Shown in pieces: positions 50,916-60,142 of a DNA stretch of 64,000 nt. The notes beneath the pieces were generated by a model, which ran no database searches, was not told where the DNA came from, and was given only the letters and a program-made list of their open reading frames with translations. The stretch is from Fodinicurvata fenggangensis DSM 21160. Lineage in GTDB: Bacteria > Pseudomonadota > Alphaproteobacteria > Kiloniellales > DSM-21159. The stretch is from positions 62,001 through 126,000 of the forward strand of contig NZ_JMLV01000010.1 in assembly GCF_000686045.1 (NCBI RefSeq), given 5' to 3'. Every line of letters begins with the position of its first letter. Position 1 is the stretch's first letter. The translations under genes were made by a program, and so were the position numbers.

Positions 50916-52139
50916 CTATCCGCCGAGATTGCAGCCGGTCTCGGACAGAGGCGGCGTCACGTCCTCGGCCGCGAAGTTGCGCTGCGGATCGAGCAGACGC
51001 AGTTCACTGTCGGGGTCTTCCGCCGTGACGCCGTAGGTCGGGCCAACCAGGGCCTGGTTGTCGCCTTCACGGAAGCGCACCTCACCCATGGGCGCCTGGT
51101 AACTCATGCCCTTGAGTGCATCGCGGATCGCGACCTTGTCGACTTCTCCAGCCTTCTCGATGGCGGCCTTGTAGGCATAGACCGCAGAATAGGCATTCTG
51201 GGCGTTATAGCTTGGCGGTGTTTCATGACGCTCGCGATAGGCCTCGACGAAGGCCTTGTTCATCTCGTTGTCGTAGGCGCCGTACCAATAGCGCGTGCCG
51301 ACCGTGATGCCGGTGGGCATCTGTTCGCCAAGAGCACTGAGCACCTCGGTTGCGGCACCAAGCGACATCAGGACCTCGAAATCCTCGTCGAAGAAGCCGA
51401 GATCGTTGGCCTGGCGCGTAAAGTTCACAAGATCGCTGCCCCAGACCGAAATGAACACGCCGTCCGGCTGGTTCGAAATCACCGTATTGATGAACGGCGT
51501 GAAGTCCTCGGTTCCAAAGGCTGGAAATGAAGGATCGTCGGAAAAGGTTGCATCCGGGTTGAGTTCACCGAGATAGCGCTGGAAATATTCCCAGGACTGG
51601 TGGCCGAAGGCGTAGTCGGGGCCGACGGTGGTCCAGCTGTTCGCCCCGCTCTCGTCCGCCATGATCGCCGCGCCCTTGATGTTCTGCGGGATGTTGACGC
51701 TGTTGCGGTAGGTCCACTCATTGCACAGCTTGCCGGTGGCATCGGGTGTCGCCGCATGGGTAATGATGAACGGCGTCTCGACCTCGGGCACCACCGGCAC
51801 CACCCCGGTGGCGACACCGCTTGAGTCGAGCCCCATCAGCACATCCACGCCGTCCTGATAGACCAGTTTGCGCATTGCCTGGATCGCCGCCTGTGCCTCG
51901 AGCTGGCTGTCCTCGAAGGTGATCTCCAGCGGGCGGCCCAGCACACCGCCGTCCTCGTTGATTTCATCAATGGCGAGATTGGCGCCGTTCTGGGCAAACT
52001 CGCCATAGGTCGAACCGACACCCGAGAGGATGTAGATTGCGCCAATGCTGATTGGTTCTTGTGCCGAAGCAGTTGCGCCAAGCGTCAAGCCGGCACCGAC
52101 AACTGCCGCACCGAGCGGCGTCGTTATTCGTGTAATCAT
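50916..52139 (-). CDS. Branched-chain-type ABC substrate-binding protein
   Basis: Periplasmic receptor (Peripla_BP_6), 407 aa from ATG 52139, with GGGAGG 8 bp upstream. The signal peptide ends at GATASAQEP. Features: IYILSGVGSTYGEFAQNGANLAIDEINE split over the first lobe, LVYQDGVDVLMGLDSSGVA, VGPDYAFGHQSWEYF and TETGCNLGG-like SETGCNLGG at the end, with two cysteines probably disulfide-bonded. Divergent from the SDR-acyl-CoA operon with 220 bp between. The ligand is unknown; an aromatic or short-chain acid is plausible from context. Confidence 0.92.
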   Translation of the reverse strand: MITRITTPLGAAVVGAGLTLGATASAQEPISIGAIYILSGVGSTYGEFAQNGANLAIDEINEDGGVLGRPLEITFEDSQLEAQAAIQAMRKLVYQDGVDVLMGLDSSGVATGVVPVVPEVETPFIITHAATPDATGKLCNEWTYRNSVNIPQNIKGAAIMADESGANSWTTVGPDYAFGHQSWEYFQRYLGELNPDATFSDDPSFPAFGTEDFTPFINTVISNQPDGVFISVWGSDLVNFTRQANDLGFFDEDFEVLMSLGAATEVLSALGEQMPTGITVGTRYWYGAYDNEMNKAFVEAYRERHETPPSYNAQNAYSAVYAYKAAIEKAGEVDKVAIRDALKGMSYQAPMGEVRFREGDNQALVGPTYGVTAEDPDSELRLLDPQRNFAAEDVTPPLSETGCNLGG

Positions 52140-52359
52140 TTGTGCGTTCCTCCCCAAAAAAATTATTATTTTGTGGTGGTCCACGCTTATTTTTGGTCTA
52201 CGTCATGCGCCGACCATCGCTTAAAACCGTACGTATTTCCTGCAAGTATTGCAAGTTTGCCTCAATGCAGGCCGGCAGCGCCGGAGAACGCAGAGTATTG
52301 GTCTTCATTCCCTGTTGCGATCTTGTCCACGGAAGTGAAGGAGGGCAAGGTACGTTCCA

Positions 52360-53130
52360 ATGACTCTATCAAGTGACCTTACTGGCAGGCTTTTTGTCGT
52401 AACCGGCGCCTCGAGCGGTCTTGGCGCACATTTCGCGGAGGTGTTGTCGAGTGCCGGCGCACAGGTGGCTCTGGTGGCCCGTCGACGGGGCAAGCTGGAG
52501 GCTCTGTCCAGTAAGCTGGCCTCCCAGACGGGAACGGCCCCCGTGGTAGCGGAAGCGGATATCCGCGATGTCTCTGCCATACGTGCCGCCATTGCCAATA
52601 TTGTCGAAAGTGCAGGGGTGCCCGATGGCCTGATCAACAATGCAGGCACGGTCGAGACCGCCAAGGCCCTGGAGGTCACGGAAGAGCATTGGGACAGCGT
52701 GCTCGACACGAACCTGAAGGGTGCATGGTTCTTCGCAAATGCGGTTGCTGAGAAAATGGTGGAGGCCGGCAAGGGCGGGACGGTGATCAATATCGCCTCC
52801 ATCACGGGACTTCGCCCGGCGGGGGCCGTTGGCCCCTATGCAATCTCCAAGGCGGGCCTGGCGCAGATGACGCGCCAGCTGGCGGTGGAGTGGGCCCGCC
52901 ATGGCATCCGCGTGAACGCCCTTGCTCCGGGCTACATCGAAACGGACCTCAACCGGGAATTCTTCGCCAGCGAGGGCGGGCAGGCGCTGATCAAGCGCGT
53001 GCCGCAGCGCCGGCTCGGCCAGCTTTCGGACCTGGATGCGCCGCTGCTGATGCTTTGTGACGCGGCTTCGACCTACATGACGGGGGCGGTCATTCCGGTC
53101 GACGGCGGTCATTCGGTCAACGCGCTCTAG
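52360..53130 (+). CDS. SDR family oxidoreductase (3-ketoacyl reductase-like)
   Basis: A 256-aa classical SDR: TGASSGLGAHF cofactor loop, NNAGTVE, catalytic Ser in NIASITG and YAISKAG (YxxxK), then NALAPGYIETDLN. The C-terminus VDGGHSVNAL fits FabG-like hydroxyacyl dehydrogenases. First gene of an operon with an acyl-CoA dehydrogenase 12 bp downstream, a phosphotransferase-like protein, DUF6285 and an acyl-CoA ligase. It probably interconverts hydroxy- and ketoacyl groups in that pathway. Confidence 0.9.
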   Translation: MTLSSDLTGRLFVVTGASSGLGAHFAEVLSSAGAQVALVARRRGKLEALSSKLASQTGTAPVVAEADIRDVSAIRAAIANIVESAGVPDGLINNAGTVETAKALEVTEEHWDSVLDTNLKGAWFFANAVAEKMVEAGKGGTVINIASITGLRPAGAVGPYAISKAGLAQMTRQLAVEWARHGIRVNALAPGYIETDLNREFFASEGGQALIKRVPQRRLGQLSDLDAPLLMLCDAASTYMTGAVIPVDGGHSVNAL

Positions 53131-53142
53131 GAGAAAACTCCC

Positions 53143-54342
53143 ATGGATTTTGCCCTGCCGGACGATGTCGAAGCCCTGCGCCAGAGGGTCCGCAGTTTCG
53201 TCGAGACCGAGCTGCTGCCCCTGGAAGCTGATTCGGAAAGCTATGACGCGCACGAGAATATCGCCGGGCCGCTGCTCGAGCGTATGCGGAAGAAGGCGAA
53301 GGAAGCCGGCCTCTGGGCGCCGCAGATGCCGGAGAGCCGCGGTGGTCTCGGCCTGAACGTGCAGGCCATGGCCGCGTTCTACGAGGCGGCCAATCACTCG
53401 ATCTTCGGCCCCGTCTGCTTCAACTGCGCGGCGCCGGATGACGGCAACATGATCCTGCTGGAGAAGGTGGCGCGCGCGGATCAGAAAAGCCGCTGGCTGC
53501 AGCCCATCGTCGACGGGCAGGTTCGTTCCTCCTTCGTCATGACGGAGCCCGCCCCCGGCGGCGGCTCCGATCCCTCGATGATCCGCACGACCGCCGAGCG
53601 GCATGGCGATCACTGGCGTGTCACAGGGCGCAAGTGGTTCATCACGGGGGCGCAGGTGGCCAGTCATTTCATCCTGGTGGCGCGCACCTCCGATGACACG
53701 CGCAAGGGGCTGACGGCTTTCCTGTTCCATCGCGACGATCCCAACTGGGAGATCGTCCGGCGGATCCCAATCATGGGGCCGGAGGAGCATGGCGGGCACT
53801 GCGAACTGCTGTTCGATGGTCTGGAGATTCCCGACGAGAACCGTCTGATGGAGGTGGGCGATGGGCTGAAGGCCACCCAGATCCGCCTGGGTACGGCGCG
53901 CCTGACCCATTGCATGCGCTGGCTGGGCCTGGCGCAGCGCGCCCTGCAGATCGCCCGCGACTATGTCGAGGAGCGCGAGGCCTTCGGAACGAAACTGGTG
54001 GAGCGGGAATCGGTGCAGATGCAGCTGGGCGAGGCGGCCATGCGCATCGAGATCGGCCGCCTGCTGACCATGCGCGCGGCCTGGACCCTCGACCAGGGCG
54101 ACAAGGCGCGCAAGCAGATCTCCATGGCCAAGATCGAGGTGGCCGACGCCCTACACCAGGCCGTCGACACGGCGATCCAGCTCAACGGCGCGCGCGGATA
54201 CTCCAAGGACACGGTTCTGGAATGGATCTATCGCTATGCGCGTCAGGCCCGGCTGGTCGACGGAGCGTCCGAGGTGCACAAGACGGTGCTGAACCGCTTC
54301 CTGCGCGAAGAAGGCCAGGAGTTCTGGCGCTGGGGAGTCTGA
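53143..54342 (+). CDS. Acyl-CoA dehydrogenase (ACAD11-like)
   Basis: FAD-dependent alpha,beta-dehydrogenation of acyl-CoA, 399 aa. Motifs: ALPDDVEALRQRVRSFVE, FVMTEPAPGGGSDPSMI (FAD/substrate loop), WFITGAQVASHFI, RLGTARLTHCMRWLGLAQ, GTKLVERESVQMQLGE, and IQLNGARGYSKDTVLEW near the C-terminus. The following aminoglycoside-phosphotransferase-like gene mirrors the domain pair found fused in mammalian ACAD10/11, which process 4-hydroxyacyl-CoAs via phosphorylation. The same chemistry is a reasonable hypothesis here. Confidence 0.92.
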   Translation: MDFALPDDVEALRQRVRSFVETELLPLEADSESYDAHENIAGPLLERMRKKAKEAGLWAPQMPESRGGLGLNVQAMAAFYEAANHSIFGPVCFNCAAPDDGNMILLEKVARADQKSRWLQPIVDGQVRSSFVMTEPAPGGGSDPSMIRTTAERHGDHWRVTGRKWFITGAQVASHFILVARTSDDTRKGLTAFLFHRDDPNWEIVRRIPIMGPEEHGGHCELLFDGLEIPDENRLMEVGDGLKATQIRLGTARLTHCMRWLGLAQRALQIARDYVEEREAFGTKLVERESVQMQLGEAAMRIEIGRLLTMRAAWTLDQGDKARKQISMAKIEVADALHQAVDTAIQLNGARGYSKDTVLEWIYRYARQARLVDGASEVHKTVLNRFLREEGQEFWRWGV

Positions 54343-54347
54343 AGGCG

Positions 54348-55415
54348 ATGGCGATGCACCTGGACGATGCGCAGCTCTCGAGACTGGAAGACCACCTGAC
54401 CGAGGCTTTTGGCGCGCAGCAGGTCCAGGTGACGGCGCACGAGAAATTGTCGGGCGGCGCCATACAGGAGAACTGGGCCCTGGACGTCGAGGTCAGCGGG
54501 GGACCGCGCGGCGGCAACCATGCCCTGGTGCTGCGCACGGACAGTGCGAGCGGGGTGGCCGTCAGTCATTCTCGCCTGGAGGAGTTCGAACTGCTCCAGG
54601 CCGCCTGGCAGGCCGGCGTGCGCGTGCCCGAACCGCTCCATCACAGCCGGGACTACAGCGTGCTGGGCAAGGACTTCTGCCTGATGCGCCGCGTGGAGGG
54701 CACGGCCGTGGGGCAGAAGGTGGTGAAGGACGAGTCCTTGGCCGGCGGCGACAGGGAGCAGTTGGCCGAGACGCTGGGCCGGGAACTGGCACGCATCCAC
54801 ACGATCACGCCCACGACCCACAGTTTCGGCTTTCTCGACCTGCCGGAAGACGCGCCGGCCCCCCACCAGCTTCGCACCCTGTATGGCTATGTCGATGCCG
54901 TCGACGGCGCACAGCTCGCCCTGGAGTGGGGCCTGCGCTGGCTCCACCTGCGTCTGCCCGAGAACGAGGAGGTTGTCCTGGCCCACCGGGATTACCGCAC
55001 CGGCAACTACATGGTGGACGAAACCGGGCTGACGGGCATTCTCGACTGGGAGTTTTCCGGCTGGTCGGACCCGCATGAGGACATCGGGTGGTTCTGTGCC
55101 ATGTGCTGGCGCTTCGGCCGGCGCGACCGGCCGGCGGGCGGCATCGGCAGCCGGGAGTCCTTCTACCGCGGTTATTGCGCGGAAAGCGGACGCGTTATCG
55201 ATCCGGCAAAGGTCTATTGGTGGGAGGTCTTTGCCCACCTGCGCTGGGCCGTGATCGCCTTGCAGCAGACGGACCGCTACCTGAGCGGCGAGGAGGCGAC
55301 GCTGGAGCTGGGACTGATCGGCCTGCGCCTGCCGGAAATCGAGATCGAGATTCTGAACATGACCGCGCCGGGACAGGCGCTTCCTGGCCATGTTGATGCG
55401 GAGACAGCGGCATGA
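54348..55415 (+). CDS. APH-family phosphotransferase (acyl-CoA-linked)
   Basis: A 355-aa kinase-fold protein, starting at ATG 54348, 5 bp after the dehydrogenase stop. Kinase motifs: SGGAIQENWALDV loop, catalytic VLAHRDYRTGNYMVDE (HxDxxxxN) and metal-binding ILDWEFSGWSDPHEDIGW (DxE/D). It is not likely an antibiotic-resistance enzyme: homologues fused to or adjacent to ACAD11 phosphorylate 4-hydroxyacyl-CoA so that it can be dehydrated. It overlaps the DUF6285 gene by 4 bp. Confidence 0.88.
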   Translation: MAMHLDDAQLSRLEDHLTEAFGAQQVQVTAHEKLSGGAIQENWALDVEVSGGPRGGNHALVLRTDSASGVAVSHSRLEEFELLQAAWQAGVRVPEPLHHSRDYSVLGKDFCLMRRVEGTAVGQKVVKDESLAGGDREQLAETLGRELARIHTITPTTHSFGFLDLPEDAPAPHQLRTLYGYVDAVDGAQLALEWGLRWLHLRLPENEEVVLAHRDYRTGNYMVDETGLTGILDWEFSGWSDPHEDIGWFCAMCWRFGRRDRPAGGIGSRESFYRGYCAESGRVIDPAKVYWWEVFAHLRWAVIALQQTDRYLSGEEATLELGLIGLRLPEIEIEILNMTAPGQALPGHVDAETAA

Positions 55416-55780
55416 CCCCGGACCGGCCCGATGCAGCGGCGCTGCTGGCGACCGCGCGATCCCTGCTCAAGGACAAGATTCTGCCGGCCGTACCGGACGA
55501 CAGGCGCCTGGACATGCTGATGGTGTTGAGCGCCATGGGGCTGGCCGAACGGGCCTTGAGCGACAGCACGGACGCCCTGCCGCTGCGCCAGGAGGCACGC
55601 CTGCTGGCCCTGGGGGGCGAGCAGGGGGGCGCGGCTTCGCTGGCTGGGGCGATCCGGGCCGGCACCTGGGATGATCCTGCCACGGCCGATCCGCTGTACA
55701 GGGCGCTGGTCGAGGATACGCGGGACCGGCTGGCACGCGCCAATCCGAAGTATTTGGCCGCATTCGATGCAGGCCGCTAA
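55412..55780 (+). CDS. DUF6285 domain protein
   Basis: A 122-aa all-helical cytoplasmic protein starting in a 4-bp overlap (ATGA) with the phosphotransferase gene. Features: ALLATARSLLKDKILPAVPD at the N-terminus and LYRALVEDTRDRLARANPKYL at the C-terminus. The family regularly follows ACAD and APH-like genes and may be a subunit or chaperone of the phosphotransferase. No catalytic residues are recognisable. Confidence 0.82.
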   Translation: MTPDRPDAAALLATARSLLKDKILPAVPDDRRLDMLMVLSAMGLAERALSDSTDALPLRQEARLLALGGEQGGAASLAGAIRAGTWDDPATADPLYRALVEDTRDRLARANPKYLAAFDAGR

Positions 55781-55810
55781 AGTGGATCGGAAGGGTGGAG
55801 GCGCGCAAGC

Positions 55811-57451
55811 ATGAGCCAGCAGTCTGACGGACACTCCATTTTCGAGACAGACCTTGAGCCCAACGCGGCCAATCACGTGCCGCTGACGCCACTGACCTAT
55901 CTCGCCTGGGCGGAGCGGGTCTATGGGTCTCGCACGGCCGTGATCGACGGGCCGCAGGAATTCACCTATGCGCAGATGGCGGCGCGCTGCCGGCGCCTGG
56001 CCTCGGCCCTCAAACGCCGCGGGGTCGGCAAGGGCGATACGGTCTCCGTCATGGCCCCCAATAGCCTGGCGCTGCTGGAGGCGCACTACGGGGTGCCCAT
56101 GGCGGGCGCCGTCCTCAATGCGCTGAACGTGCGCCTGGCCGCGCGGGAACTGGCGTTCATCCTGGATCACGGCGAGGCCAGGGTGCTGCTGACGGATCGC
56201 GAGTTTGCCGACGTGATCGGCGAGGCGCTGGACCTGATGAAGGGGCCCCGGCCGGCTGTCATCGATATCGACCCGCCCCATGTGGAGGGCGGCGAACTGA
56301 TCGGCGAGACCGATTACGAGGGCTTCCTGGGCGAGGGCGATCCCGGGTTCGACGACTGGATGCCCGACAGTGAATGGGATGCCATCACGCTCAATTACAC
56401 TTCGGGCACCACGGGAAACCCCAAGGGGGTCGTCTACCACCATCGCGGCGCGCACTTGAATGCGGCGGCCAATGTGATCAGCTTCCGGATCGGCCCGGAG
56501 AGTGTCTATCTCTGGACCCTGCCGATGTTCCACTGCAACGGCTGGACCTACACCTGGGCCGTGACCTGCGCCGGGGGCACGCACGTCTGTATCCGGCGGC
56601 CCGATCCAGCCCTGATCTTCCCGGCGATCGCCGAGCACCAGGTGACACACCTTTGTGCCGCGCCGATCGTGCTCAACATGATGATCCATGCACCGGAAGA
56701 CATAAAGCGGGTCTTCGAGCACAGGGTCCAGGTGGCAACGGGCGGTGCCGCACCGCCAAGCAGCGTGATCGCACGGATGGAAGAGATGGGGTTTGCGCTC
56801 ACACATCTCTACGGGCTGACGGAAACCTTCGGCCCCTCAATGCTCTGCGCCTGGCAGCCGGGCCTGCAGGGGGTGCCGTTGGAGGAACGCGCGGCCTTTG
56901 TTGCGCGCCAGGGCGTGCCCCATCAGATGATCTCCGACCTGCAGGTCATGGATCCCCTGGACATGACCCCGGTGCCTGCAGACGGTGAGACGGTGGGGGA
57001 GCTGATGATCCGGGGAAATACCGTACACAAGGGCTATCTGAAGAACCCGACAGCCAGTGCGGAAGCCTTCGCAGGCGGCTGGTATCACACGGGCGACCTG
57101 GCGGTGGTGCAACCCGATGGCTATGTCCAGATCAAGGACCGCGCCAAGGACGTGATCATCTCGGGCGGCGAGAACATCTCTTCGCTGGAGATCGAGGAGG
57201 TGCTCTACAGCCACCCCGACATCGTCGAGGCTGCGGTGGTGGCGGTGCCGCACGAGAAGTGGGGTGAGACGCCGCATGCCGTGGTGACGCCGCGCGAGGG
57301 CGCCGCGTTGACCGCGGAGGAGGTCATTGACTGGTGCCGCCAGCACCTTGCGCGGTTCAAGTGCCCGACCCATGTGACCTTCGGAGACCTGCCCAAGACC
57401 TCGACGGGCAAGATCCAGAAATACGTCCTGCGCGCGCAGCTGAGCCCGTAG
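55811..57451 (+). CDS. Acyl-CoA synthetase (AMP-forming)
   Basis: Adenylate-forming ligase of 546 aa that activates a carboxylic acid with ATP and CoA. P-loop LNYTSGTTGNPKGVV, LPMFHCNGWTYTW, the ATGGAAPP-like TGGAAPPSSV, LYGLTETFG, hinge YHTGDLAVVQPDGYVQIKDRAK split over A8, and the acylating Lys near KTSTGKIQK at the end. The FHCNGWT type is seen in medium-chain or short branched/aromatic acyl-CoA synthetases. It feeds the dehydrogenase and SDR of the same operon. Substrate unknown. Confidence 0.92.
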   Translation: MSQQSDGHSIFETDLEPNAANHVPLTPLTYLAWAERVYGSRTAVIDGPQEFTYAQMAARCRRLASALKRRGVGKGDTVSVMAPNSLALLEAHYGVPMAGAVLNALNVRLAARELAFILDHGEARVLLTDREFADVIGEALDLMKGPRPAVIDIDPPHVEGGELIGETDYEGFLGEGDPGFDDWMPDSEWDAITLNYTSGTTGNPKGVVYHHRGAHLNAAANVISFRIGPESVYLWTLPMFHCNGWTYTWAVTCAGGTHVCIRRPDPALIFPAIAEHQVTHLCAAPIVLNMMIHAPEDIKRVFEHRVQVATGGAAPPSSVIARMEEMGFALTHLYGLTETFGPSMLCAWQPGLQGVPLEERAAFVARQGVPHQMISDLQVMDPLDMTPVPADGETVGELMIRGNTVHKGYLKNPTASAEAFAGGWYHTGDLAVVQPDGYVQIKDRAKDVIISGGENISSLEIEEVLYSHPDIVEAAVVAVPHEKWGETPHAVVTPREGAALTAEEVIDWCRQHLARFKCPTHVTFGDLPKTSTGKIQKYVLRAQLSP

Positions 57452-57537
57452 AGATCCTGCTTGGGGCCGACCTGTAATGCCTTCAGCTTGTGCGAAGAGG
57501 GCTGGTCAGGGCTGTTCGGATCGCCATATCCTGAAGC

Positions 57538-58566
57538 ATGCCTCGAAGCGAACTCCTGCCCGAAAACTGGCTCTATGTGACCGACCAGGGTCTCTACTGT
57601 GCGCCCGGCGATTTCCATGTCGACCCGCACCGCGCCGTGCCGCGCGCGCTGGTGACCCACGGCCATGCCGACCATGCGCGTCCGGGCCATGACAAGGTAT
57701 TGGCCACGGCCGAGACGCTGGCCATCATGCGCAGCCGCTACAAGGACAAGGCGGGCCGCGAATGGCAGGTACTGGCCTATGGCGAGGTGATTCAGATCGG
57801 CGAGGTACGGGTCCGTCTGGTGCCGGCCGGCCATGTGCTGGGTTCGGCCCAGGCGGTGCTGGAACATCGCGGGCAGCGCATCGTCGTCTCCGGCGACTAT
57901 AAGCGGCGGGAGGATCCCACCTGCGCACCCTTCGAGCCGGTGCCCTGCGACGTCTTCATAACGGAAGCTACCTTCGGCCTGCCGGTCTTCCGTCATCCCG
58001 ATCCGGATCGCGAGGTGGCCAAGCTGCTCAACTCCCTGCGGCTCTTTCCGGAGCGCACGCACGTGGTGGGCGTCTATGCCCTGGGCAAGGCGCAACGGAT
58101 GATCGCCCTGCTGCGCCGCGCCGGCTACGATGCGCCGATCTATATCCACGGTGCGTTGCAGCAGCTTTGCGAGCTTTACCGCGCCCACGGGGTCGAGCTG
58201 GGCGAGCTGCGTCCGGCCACCGCCAGCCAGAAGGAGGAGATGACGGGCGCCCTGGTGCTGGCGCCGCCCTCGGCCATCGCCGACCGCTGGGCGCGCCGGC
58301 TGAGCGAGCCGGTGATTGCCATGGCTTCGGGCTGGATGCAGGTGCGCCAGCGCGCCCGCCAGCGCGGCGTGGAGATGCCGCTTGTGATCTCCGATCATGC
58401 CGACTGGGACGAGCTGACGCGCAGCTTTGCCGATGTGGGCGCGCCGGAGATCTGGGTCACCCACGGCAACGAGGAGGCTCTGATCCACTATGCGCAGCAG
58501 CAGGGGCTGCGCGCCCGGGCCCTGTCGCTGATCGGCCGCGGCGACGAGGAGCAGGAGGCCGTCTGA
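57538..58566 (+). CDS. Ligase-associated beta-CASP exonuclease
   Basis: A 342-aa metallo-beta-lactamase-fold nuclease annotated as 'ligase-associated DNA damage response exonuclease'. Metal motif THGHADHARPGH (HxHxDH), GHVLGSAQAVLEH, VVSGDYKRREDPTCAPFEP and the beta-CASP part with ISDHADWDEL and WVTHGNEEAL. It would resect DNA ends before sealing by the ligase gene, which begins 4 bp downstream. The partners PdeM and Lhr are 19-22 kb away. Confidence 0.92.
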   Translation: MPRSELLPENWLYVTDQGLYCAPGDFHVDPHRAVPRALVTHGHADHARPGHDKVLATAETLAIMRSRYKDKAGREWQVLAYGEVIQIGEVRVRLVPAGHVLGSAQAVLEHRGQRIVVSGDYKRREDPTCAPFEPVPCDVFITEATFGLPVFRHPDPDREVAKLLNSLRLFPERTHVVGVYALGKAQRMIALLRRAGYDAPIYIHGALQQLCELYRAHGVELGELRPATASQKEEMTGALVLAPPSAIADRWARRLSEPVIAMASGWMQVRQRARQRGVEMPLVISDHADWDELTRSFADVGAPEIWVTHGNEEALIHYAQQQGLRARALSLIGRGDEEQEAV

Positions 58567-58570
58567 ACCC

Positions 58571-60142
58571 ATGGAGCGTTTCGCCTTCCTGCTCGATCGC
58601 CTCAGCCTGACCCCCGGGCGCAACGACAAGCTGCGCCTGATGGCGGACTATTTCGCCCATGCGCCGGACCCGGATCGCGGCTGGGCGCTGGGGGCGCTGA
58701 CCGGCACGCTGGATTTTCGCAGCGCCAAGCCCGCCCAGGTGCGTACGCTGGCCGAGGAACGCCACGATCCCGTGCTGTTCCGCTGGTCGCACGACTATGT
58801 GGGCGATCTGGCGGAGACCGTCTCGCTGATCTGGCAGGCACGCGCCGGCGCCAATCGCCCGCCCGAATTGAACGAGATCGTCGAGCGCCTGCAGGACGCG
58901 CCCCGGGCCCAGGTGCCGGGCCTGCTGGAAGGCTGGCTGGACGCGCTGGATACCACCGGGCGCTGGGCGCTGCTGAAGTTCATCACCGGTGGCCTGCGCG
59001 TCGGTGTCTCCGAACGGTTGGCCAAGACGGCCCTGGCCGAGTTTGGTAACTGCGCCGTGGGTGAGATCGAGGAGGTCTGGCACGGCCTGGCCCCGCCCTA
59101 TGAAACGCTCTTCGCCTGGTTGGAAGGGCAGGGCGCGCGCCCCGAGCCGGACCGCAGTGCCGCCTTCCGTCCGCTGATGCTGGCGCACCCTCTGGAGGAA
59201 CGCGAGGTCGAGTCTCTCCAGTTGGAGAGCTTTGCTGTTGAGTGGAAGTGGGACGGCATTCGCGTGCAGCTGGTCGCCTATGACGGCAAGGCGCGGCTGT
59301 TCAGCCGCACGGGCGAGGAGATCAGCCACAGCTTTCCCGACGTGCTGGAGGGCGTGAATTTCGAGGGCGTGCTGGACGGCGAGCTGCTGGTGGTGCGTGA
59401 CGGCGAGGTGGCGCCCTTCAACGACCTGCAGCAGCGCCTAAACCGCAAGTCCGTGACAGCGGCGGGCCTGCGCAAGCATCCGGCCCATATACGCCTCTAT
59501 GACCTGCTGTTCGAAGGCGATGAGGACCTGCGCGATCTTTCCTTCACTGAGCGCCGACGCCGGCTTGAGGACTGGTATGCCCATCACCGGCCGCCGCGCA
59601 TGGACCTCTCACCCCTGGTGGTGGCCGACGGCATGGACAGCCTGGCACGCCTGCGCGCCGAGGCGCGGCAGCAAAGCCTTGAGGGTCTGATGCTAAAGCG
59701 GCGCGACAGCAGCTATGTCGCCGGACGGCCGCGCGGGCTCTGGTACAAGTGGAAACGCGACCCGCTGTCGCTGGACGCCGTGCTGATGTACGCCCAGCGC
59801 GGCCACGGCAAGCGCAGCTCGTTCTATTCCGACTACACCTTCGGCGCCTGGACCGAGGCGGGTGAGCTGGTGCCGGTGGGCAAGGCCTATTCCGGCTATA
59901 CGGACGAAGAGCTGAAGAAGCTGGACAAGTGGGTACGCGACAACACCGTGGAGCGCTTCGGCCCGGTGCGTGCCGTTGCCCCCGGCCTGGTCTTCGAGGT
60001 GGTCTTCGACGCCGTCCAGCCCTCAACCCGCCACAAGTCGGGGCTGGCCATGCGCTTCCCGCGCATCAGCCGCATCCGCTGGGATAAGCCGGCCGAAGAG
60101 GCAGACCGGCTGGAAACGCTACAGAAGCTGGTGGAGGGGTAG
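58571..60142 (+). CDS. ATP-dependent DNA ligase
   Basis: A 523-aa DNA ligase I-like enzyme that seals nicks during repair. Helical DNA-binding domain (about 1-200); adenylation motif EWKWDGIRVQ with Lys226 as the AMP-accepting lysine; FSRTGEEISHSFPD (motif Ia/III region), DGELLVVRDG, EGLMLKRRDSSY (motif IV) and WYKWKRDPLSLDAVL (motif V), followed by an OB-fold. Co-transcribed with the exonuclease. These ligases act beside the NAD-dependent replicative LigA. Transcription runs out toward the AT-rich island. Confidence 0.95.
   Translation: MERFAFLLDRLSLTPGRNDKLRLMADYFAHAPDPDRGWALGALTGTLDFRSAKPAQVRTLAEERHDPVLFRWSHDYVGDLAETVSLIWQARAGANRPPELNEIVERLQDAPRAQVPGLLEGWLDALDTTGRWALLKFITGGLRVGVSERLAKTALAEFGNCAVGEIEEVWHGLAPPYETLFAWLEGQGARPEPDRSAAFRPLMLAHPLEEREVESLQLESFAVEWKWDGIRVQLVAYDGKARLFSRTGEEISHSFPDVLEGVNFEGVLDGELLVVRDGEVAPFNDLQQRLNRKSVTAAGLRKHPAHIRLYDLLFEGDEDLRDLSFTERRRRLEDWYAHHRPPRMDLSPLVVADGMDSLARLRAEARQQSLEGLMLKRRDSSYVAGRPRGLWYKWKRDPLSLDAVLMYAQRGHGKRSSFYSDYTFGAWTEAGELVPVGKAYSGYTDEELKKLDKWVRDNTVERFGPVRAVAPGLVFEVVFDAVQPSTRHKSGLAMRFPRISRIRWDKPAEEADRLETLQKLVEG

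Noticed and set aside
52241-52256. Repeated TGCAAGT in the Liv/SDR divergent gap as an operator
   Set aside because: Only two 7-bp copies 9 bp apart without symmetry; too weak to call.
54348-55415. Aminoglycoside resistance gene
   Set aside because: The kinase fold is of the APH family, but its place between an acyl-CoA dehydrogenase and DUF6285 indicates a metabolic phosphotransferase.
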